The notes beneath the pieces were generated by a model. It searched no databases. It was given only the letters and a program-made list of their open reading frames with translations, and was not told where the DNA came from. This document shows positions 22,301 to 31,300 of a stretch of 64,000 nucleotides of DNA, piece after piece. Both the position numbers and the translations under genes were made by a program. Within the stretch, counting starts at the first letter, position 1. The number at the start of each line of letters is the position of its first letter. The DNA is from Branchiostoma floridae (lineage: Eukaryota; Chordata; Leptocardii; Amphioxiformes; Branchiostomatidae): positions 32,440,878 through 32,504,877 of the forward strand of contig NC_049982.1 of the NCBI RefSeq assembly GCF_000003815.2, read 5' to 3'.

Positions 22301-25300
22301 AGCAGCCCGACAAACATCCGCCGGCCCCCTAGAAGGGCCAGTTACAGCCCTGGACAGCGGAGTCTGTGTTACACAGACTACCAACAATATACAAAAGTCT
22401 CTGTTCCTTATGTTGTGTCTGTTATAAGTTGTTTGTATCACACGTAACCATTTCATCCTGCCCTGTACTACACACATCCACCACTTCCTGCTCTCCCATA
22501 TGGCGACAGATAAGACATTTGGAGTACTTCTTGTGGACAATAGCTGTGCTAGTGTGTGTGGACCGTGCCATGCTTCATTGTGATTTCCTTGGATCAACAT
22601 TTTGGAAAGGATCCTTCTTTCTATCTCTCATAATGATTTGTTGTTTGTTTGCAGGAAGTCAAAGTTAACTGGGCTACAACGCCAAGTGGAAATAAAAAGG
22701 ATACTAGTAGTAAGTACAGTTTTCCTTGTCTATTGACTAAAAACATGTTATCTTGGTGCGTTATCTAAGTTTTTGTTTGCATGATTCTCTGTCAGAAAGA
22801 TATTGTTCTGAAAGTACAATTTTCAGTGTTTTGTTTAGTTCATTATTGTGGATATTGCAGTGCAAATAAGTACTTCGTGACCCATGCTACCTTTGTTTAA
22901 TGACAACATTTGTCTAATGTCTGGCAACAGAAATATCTTGAGTATAAACCAAGGTGTATATACGTGCCAAGAGGAGTCTGTTTTCTATTTTATTTCTTTG
23001 TTTTGAATCAGAATGCAGTTAAGTGTTGTTTCCTAATTAAAATTCAGTGTGATGTATTTGACACTTGTTGCTGATATGTACATATGAATGTGAGCATGCA
23101 TATGTAAAACAAAATAAGCGTACTTCAATGTCATGTAAAGTAAAACAATACTCTCCTCAGATAATAATCTAAAGGTGGCTGGATATTGTATCGACAAGAT
23201 GTTTACAAAACTTCCAATGTTCTCTGAAGTTCTCTGGAGTAGAATTTGGCGTAGAATGCTCACAGAGCTGTATTGTTCTGATCACAGTTACATGTATCTC
23301 TTAAACACAGCGTCCTTGGTGACCAACAACCCCTGCTATCTTAAAAGATAAAATGCCCTACTGTGTATGACTAAGACTTGCAGCACCAGTCATGTATATA
23401 CTTTGTTACCCTTGGCATGTAGTGACTTCTATTTTGTTGTTTTTGTATAGTTCTAGATGCAATAACTTTGAGTTGTTGAAGAGTTTAATGCTGAATATAA
23501 CACATTTCCTACAAAAGCAATTTGGGGAAATATGTTTTAGAACAACTCCCTCAAAGAGACCGTGGTAGGTATAGTATATTGGTGTACTGTCTTCTATGTA
23601 TCTGATGACCCTACAAAATACTGTAACAGTAACAGTTTCAGTATGGAAGCCTTAAACTTGTTCTGTTCTAAGAACATGCATAATGATGTGAAGACTAGAA
23701 ACTGGATGATAGCAAGTTGCAGAAGAAAAAAGAACTGACGTCAGCATGTTTCTTCGTGTTTCAGACCACCACCATGTTTTTGTTGGAGACTTGAGTCCGG
23801 AGATTGACACCACAGATCTCAAGGCTGCCTTCGCTCCCTTTGGGAAGATCTCGTAAGGAATCTTCTAATCTAAGTTTTACGCATTTTGTCCTGCCATGTC
23901 ATGGATGAATATTTTTTTTACAGTGTGCACGTTAGTCAACTAGTTCTTCCATTTGCAGCAAAGTGGATGTGTATGGATTCTGGAAACCGTTTTAATGATA
24001 TTGTGTCTGAATATGAGGCCGGGTTCAGTCTACATGACTTATTTGTGGTGGCCAGCTACATGTACAGTACGTGTATACCTAACTGCCTTTGTTTTACTTG
24101 TGTACACGTACTATACATGTAGTTGGCTACCGCCATAGAATAGTCAATGACCAATATAGTATGCAGTAAACACCTTTTCTGTTAAAAGTTCTCTATTTGT
24201 TTTCTATATGGTTGAAGAAAGCTATTTCCAGATATGCAAATGAGACTATTGACATATCGGAAATTTAGAGCTTTTTGGACACATGGCCTAAGTGCAAAGC
24301 TGAATTATGATGCACAATGGAAATGATTCAACTAGCTCAATATGCAACTATATCTGGTGATCAAATTCAAGCCATATCATCGGTTAACATGTATACGGTT
24401 CCATAAAGGTAGAGACTGTGGTGCAAACTATACGACTGACTTAGGTGTATTGATTGTGTATTGTGAGAATGCACTCTTGTTTAAACTATACACATCTCAG
24501 GTCCCATTGTTTTTCTCCAATTGACAGTAGACTGTTGTACATGTCCACAGTAGTATAGAAAAGTTGTTCACAGGCTGATTATAAAGAAGCCCAAGAGTAA
24601 TGTAAAACTTACCAACAGTTAAGATTGTCCAGTATACTCTCTATGAATTGAATCATACACAGCCACACAGGACTATTGCCTAATACTCTGCATCAAACTT
24701 AAACTTTAAAGGATAAAACATCAAGTTATTATCCTTTTTTTTTTTTGAAGTAGTAAGTTACTGAGAAAACTGACCTTAAAAATTCTTAATGGTCATAACG
24801 TTAAGACGGTTTCTTGTAATTCATTGAGCCTCTTCTTTTTTCTATCTATTACAAGATTTTTAGATTTTTTTCCATTGAAATTTTGGACTGGTACATAAAA
24901 AGCGATTCAGGGCTGATTTTAGCACTCTAATTTCCTCTAACTTAGAGTCTAAGATATCCATGAAAGTGTGAACATCAAGCAACGGCCTAACAAAGAAAGG
25001 GCCTTTTATATTAATAATTAATTGTTTACTGTATCTGGTGAAACTTGTTTTTTTTGGGTGCTGAAAGGTAAGAATATACAATGATAGAAAGATACCGTTG
25101 TGATGACCGTTGTTTTTGGAGTGTCTTGACATGGGTGTTTTGTTGGAGTGCTTGACGACTGCTTTGTTTTAGCATATGTGTAGTTTTAGAACTCAAAACA
25201 TGCATGTTTTTTGTTCATGAATTATGATTCGAAAATTTTACAGACATGGGTATATTTTGTAATACATGTGTAATACATGAGTTAATGTTGTACTTTTTTT

Positions 25301-28300
25301 ATAGGGAAACGCTCTGTTTAAGACTTTTATAGTTTACACATGTTATGTCCACTAATACGTTCCTTATCTCAAACAGTTGTGGCCAACGTGCCACTGGTTT
25401 GATTTGGTTCTAGAAACTGTACAATATTGTTCTAATTGAGAATATGTATTAAGTTGTCTAGTCAAGTCCTTCGGAGTTTTATTTTTCTTTGCATTTTGAG
25501 TATTTTGACCCAAAAGTTTGTGGGTTGTCGTGCTAGCCAGGAATTAGGGACAATGACATAGCATTGACTATCTTAACTGTTGTAGTATGGGATGTGCCTC
25601 TTGTTGAGGTAAACCAAGAGGCTTTGTTATTTCATTTTTTTAATCTCATCTTAGTAAGAATCTATTCTGAGATGAAATAGCTGAAACAACCGACAAAGTC
25701 ATTTTGACATTGTCCTATTTTCTATAGATGTATATCATTTGATTCCTAATTTGCAAAAAAAAGAATATAGCAGCTCTAGTAATGAGACCAATTCCTCTTT
25801 CTCAATACCTTTGTAGGCTTTACTATCACTATATATGTTACTATACTTGTATTCAATCTTTGATTACAAATCGTTATCAACGAATTATGTAGTTTTCTTA
25901 GACTTGTCTTTAGAGCGATTCCTTTTAAAGCGCTCAATTTTTGCTATTTTCTGTTGTTTAAACTCCTATCATAGTATTTCTTGCTTCTATGTGTCGTGAC
26001 TTAACATGGCCTAAAACTGTTCTATTGGTCTTTCAAAATTGCAGAGGTTGAACCATTCGCCCCTATCGTATGAGGCGATACTGAGAACTCAGACAACCAC
26101 TGGCAACAAATAAAACGTGCATTGTGTTACCAGGCTACGTATGCCTTTTCATTCCTATTTTTATTATTTCATTCAACTTTCCAACTTTTCCATCAGCTGT
26201 GTCAGTTTGTAGTTGTTTAAATATTTCACAAGATGGGATCCTCCGAACTTTTGCAGGATGTGCATGGTTCAATGCTGTAGATACACCGTACCAATGCTAC
26301 CCTGTGTTGTTTTTGGTGTGTTAGTTATTACCTTTAGCAGTGTTATTGGTGAATTGTTTCATACCAACTTTCTGTTTCCACTATGTTCCTTTAAACTTTT
26401 CATTAAAAACTTTCAAAAGAACATTGTGGAACTTACCCCATCCAAAATACCGTTATGATTGATAGATTTATGAATATTTGTGTCTATTCTTATACACTTT
26501 ATTACAAGTGATAAGATTTTCGTATAGTTTCTTTGAGAGTAAACGTGTTGTCTAGATCGATAGCTGCACTACTCCTAGCGTGTTTTCTGTGGTAATTTTC
26601 CTATAAACCGTTGTATGTCCCTTGAGAAACGATCTCTTAGACCCAAGTGCACAGTTGCATGTTTAATTTCCTACCCATGTAAGTTGTAACCAGTTGCCAT
26701 GTGGTGTGTGAGAGAGACTTTTCCTTAGGTCAGTCAAGTTTTTTTTTAGACAATGGCTTGGAGTTAAGCTTTCGGCTGTGTGTTTGATAAATATCGGAAG
26801 CGTACAGGATGTGACCGTTGTTTTCTCCCGTTCCTGCACAGGGATGCCCGCGTGGTGCGTGACGCCCAGACGGCCAAGTCCAGGGGATATGGATTTGTTT
26901 CCTTTGTCAACAAAGTGGTACGTTTAGACAAACATTACCTCATGTACAGTACGACTGCAAATCTAACCTTTGCAACATCCAACCAAATCTGGATTACTGG
27001 TGTTTTTTGAAAGGCAGGGCATGGTATTTTTTTTTCAATTCTCCATGTTCATACCTTGATATGATGATATTGTTCATGATCTTTGTTATGTAAACAAAAT
27101 TGTTCGATGTTGGCACATCAGACATGTTGTTTGTTGATACTAGGGGTGAGTATCGGGACAGAAAATTCAGGTCCAGGTTCGGTTAAGGTCCAGAGGATCA
27201 GGTCTAGGACCGGATTTGAACCTGAACCTGATTGTCCGTAAAAACTTGTGAATGGGCGATACTCAAAACAATGGTTCATTTTGCTACAATAGAATCTGTT
27301 TGGTGTAGTAGCCAATTCCCACATGCTAACTGCTTCTATGTTTGACTAAAAACTATAAACTCTACTCTACTTTGTTGTTACTGTAATTCTTGATTTTATT
27401 GCGGTAACTTAATTTTAGCGTTTTTAGCGCCCGCTAGTCGAGCGCTAAATTTTCATTACGCGACTTTTTCATTACGCGAATTCACCACCGCCCCCCACCC
27501 TCTAATGTCGCGGCGCCGATTTCTGGTTTTGTTTATTATTTACTTAGTATATACGGTCACGATCTAACTCTTATCCTTTACAAAAACGTGCACACATTAC
27601 CCTAGTAATTCACACAGGAACAAGAAGTTCGTCGTTCTTCAAGAAATAAAACATATATTTAAATGGAAAGTTTGTCGTCATTTCTTTTACAAAATGCAGT
27701 GAAAGCATGCTGACGCAAACAACACAAATTCGTTACGAGCTGAGCTGCATATTTACCAATTGCGTATTTATCAATATTATTCTACGCTACGATTTAGAAG
27801 TTTGTCCATAAAATATACAAAACAGTTCCGAAGTTCACGTTGTGCTACGATGTTACACAAGACTTAGAAAATGTCCGCGTCATCTTAGCGTGCAGACAAC
27901 AACAGCAAAAATGAAAAAAAAAAAACAGAAAAAAAAACAAAGCCACTACGGAATATTTGGTGTAAATCTACGAATTTCTAGGCAGAAATACAGTCAAATT
28001 CATAGCGTCAAAGCCCAATATGTAAGGCGTGTTTTTTGTGAGCTACGAACAATTCGGAATTACAAGAATCCGCCGCCACCCAAGCGTACAAACAACAACA
28101 ATCAAGTTTCAAAATGGCGCCGACCGTGCGCCGCATGGATCTCACAAAATTATTTCTGCGGCGCCGCATCGAGGTCGACAACCTTCAAGTCTGGCGATGT
28201 TTTTCGTGTGTGAAAAGTTTGCGATCTTGTTCGTTCCATGGCGGGCGACTTCTTCCAGAAACGTCTTTTTGATCGAATGCGTGGCCGATTCGAGATTCGC

Positions 28301-31300
28301 TGACGTCCCTCACAAGTTTTCGCTACCAAATTTCGCAATCTTGGTCCTGCTTCCGGAGTATGGTGGTGGTTCCCGCTACGTTTTTTCTCGCTGTTCGCCG
28401 CCTGTATGGCTTTCTCGGCTTCCTTATTCACGACAGCAGTATCAAGTGGGCTGTTGTCGTCGTTGGGTCGGCTATGTCCGCCAAAATTTAGCGGGCCGCC
28501 GGCCGGCCAGAGTCGGCGGCCGTCAAGCGCGTTTTGAAATCACCGCGTCCGTAAGTTGTTTATTATTCAGAACCACACGCACCGCCGGCGTGTATGTTAT
28601 TTCTAGTCATGTATTTTTCGGACTTTAGGCATGTAAACTACCGAGGGTTTTGGTAATATTCATGCTATTTTTTCACACATCCGACTGAAAATTTAGCGCC
28701 TCCTTCACAACGCTAAAATTAAGTGACGCGAGTTACTCCATTTTCCCAAAAACGCTATAATTTCCAGACGCGAGAATTTCAAGAATTACAGTATTTTCTT
28801 GGGCCAGTAAGCCCAGAACATGACTGCCAATATAATGTGTTCATTTTCTAATCAGTCCAAAATCTGACTTATTTTTCTGGTCATTTTTTTGAAGAAAAAT
28901 GGTTTTGTACCGATCCCCATTGTTCTGTTCTGGTCCCCAGCTTTAGTTGATACTGCACTACTTGATCGTTCTTTTCAATCATCAACAGCAATTACACATA
29001 ATAAAAGTATGTATTTCAAAGTGTACAATCAACTTTGGTGGAGATCAGTTCTTTCTACAACTGCATAATAGATTCACCTTAAAGTTTTATATGCCATTGG
29101 ACCATGTGAAGCATTGATTAAGCTACCTTGTTTGTTACAGGATGCAGAAAATGCCATTGGGGCCATGAGTGGTAAGACATAGTTTTATATCATCCTGTCT
29201 TTTGTATTAAAAAAACAAAAAATACAGTAGATGGTATTGTGATAAAGTACAAACCACAGAGGCAAAAGTATTTTTGTATGAAAGTTATTGAATTGCAAAA
29301 CTCCAACATAAGAAAATACTGTAATCATGTTGTGTGTACTATTTTCATAGTGACCTCTTTGTGCGAAATCATTTCACGGTAAAAATTGCACATTTTCTGT
29401 CTTAAATACACCAGTGTACCCACTGTGAACTTAAAACAACCCAGATCTTAAGTTACTGTAGAATTAGTGTTTGTAAATTTCTGAACTACATGTAATGTAA
29501 CAAGTCTAGTAGATATGATTTGTTGTATTTCAGCTTCGGCGAATCATTTCATGCATACTATTTTTACTTGAGCTAAGGAATCATTGCTGTTTTGTCTCCA
29601 GGTCAGTGGTTGGGTGGCCGAGCCATCCGAACCAACTGGGCAACCCGTAAGCCCCCACCTCCAAAGTCAAACGAAGGTACAACTGGACGTATGTTACATT
29701 AATGCTTATTATTTCTACCATATACAAGGGTGATAGTTATTATTTAAGTTTGCATGTAAGCTTATTATTAAGACTTCACGTTGGCTTTAAGGCTATGTGG
29801 TGGGATGTAAGGCAATGCATGTCTCTTTTTATAATTACATATTAATAATTGCACTTAATTCTACCTCATATGATAAATTTGTCAGATTTCATTACATTTA
29901 TCACTTTTAATGACATAGGGTAAGCTAGCTGCCATGCTAGGTAGAAACGCATGGTCAGACATTGTTAATGGCACCTCATATGAGGATGAACTGAACTGAA
30001 CTGAACTGTAAGCAGCAGGAATAGGAAAGGCGTAGTAAGCTCCTTTTCCCTAAACTTTAAAAATTTTCTAAAATAGGAATTATTTGCCCTTTTAACTTGT
30101 GTGGTTCTCAGTAAAAATAGTTTATAGAACATCATTCACTTAGCTTGTGGAGTCCACCTTTAGCCAAGCAGTCCGTTTATTACTTCTATACAGTAATTTC
30201 ACCACATTTAGCAGGGCTCAAAATACTTTTTTCTGCATACCTGCACTTGTGCGGGTAACATTGATAATTACCTGCACCAGACAAATTTTACCTGCACCGC
30301 TCTGAACTTAGAAAGTATGGATCATACTAAAATTGGGGACCATTGCTACCGGTATTTTTTCTTTTATACTTCTTAGGTGGTAACAGTCAATAACAGCTAA
30401 TAACAATCCATATACACCTACATCGTAGGAGTCTTTTATGTATAAAACCCAGTACATGGCCCAGTGCAGGTTAGGTGCAGGTAGACACCAGAAGCACCTG
30501 CACAGCTCCAATTTTACCTGCACTAACCTGCATATGCAGGTGGTATTTCGAGCCCTGTTTAGTAGTTACTGCAGATGACAGAAGTATTTTGACAGTAGCA
30601 GGTGCTGAGTGTTCGACCTTCCGTTGCACAGGTCAGAAGCAGTTGTCCTACGATGAGGTATTGTGCCAGGCTAGTCCGACAAACACCACCGTGTACTGTG
30701 GGGGCATCACAAAAGGGCTGACAGGTGAGTCCCAGGTGTTCCTTGAACAGCTGAAACACTACATAAAGATTAGGACTTAGGACTGTACACCTATACCTGT
30801 AAAAATGTCAACTTGTTAAGTTAAGGTCATCAGTGTCGGTAGCTATCAACTTTTCCCAACATTTTCCACTACAACTGTTTTCCTTCTTCAGAATCATCTA
30901 TACCATTGTTGTTGTACCTGGCAGTTTTTCTAAGTACACAACCCTACAAAAAGTGTGACTTCCAAAAATGCCAGTCACAACTACTGAATGCCACCTGCTG
31001 CGCAATGCTTATTGCCTGGTCTAAAATGTCATACATGTATTGTTTTCCTTGCAGAGGATTTGATGCGCAACACATTTTCTAACTTTGGACCTATCCAAGA
31101 GATCAGGGTATTCCCAGAGAAAGGCTACAGCTTCATCAGGTTAGTGTTGTGTGGTTTTATGCCCATCTACAGAAGGACACTGAAACTATCCATTGCTGTA
31201 TTTTTTTTTGGGGGGGGGGGGGGTACCCCAACTGAAAGTGGGGTAGGTCATGCACTTGTCCGAACAGCACTTTCACTTGCCCTGGACAATAGGGCTAGTG

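Larger units (their letters stand above)
13894..22654. other. TIA1-like intron 3 (8.8 kb), repeat-rich
   Basis: Holds MITEs listed separately (15197-15545, 16314-16642, 16940-17142, 17204-17636, 18999-19211, 20986-21274), the N gap, a short TA run at 14238-14252 and a MITE-like end at about 21470-21545. Between them I saw no exon or RNA gene. Confidence 0.6.

Noticed and set aside
28029-28628. 199-codon open frame in the nested CpG-rich element
   Set aside because: It has no recognisable domain and high GC lengthens random frames; kept only as a property of the element.
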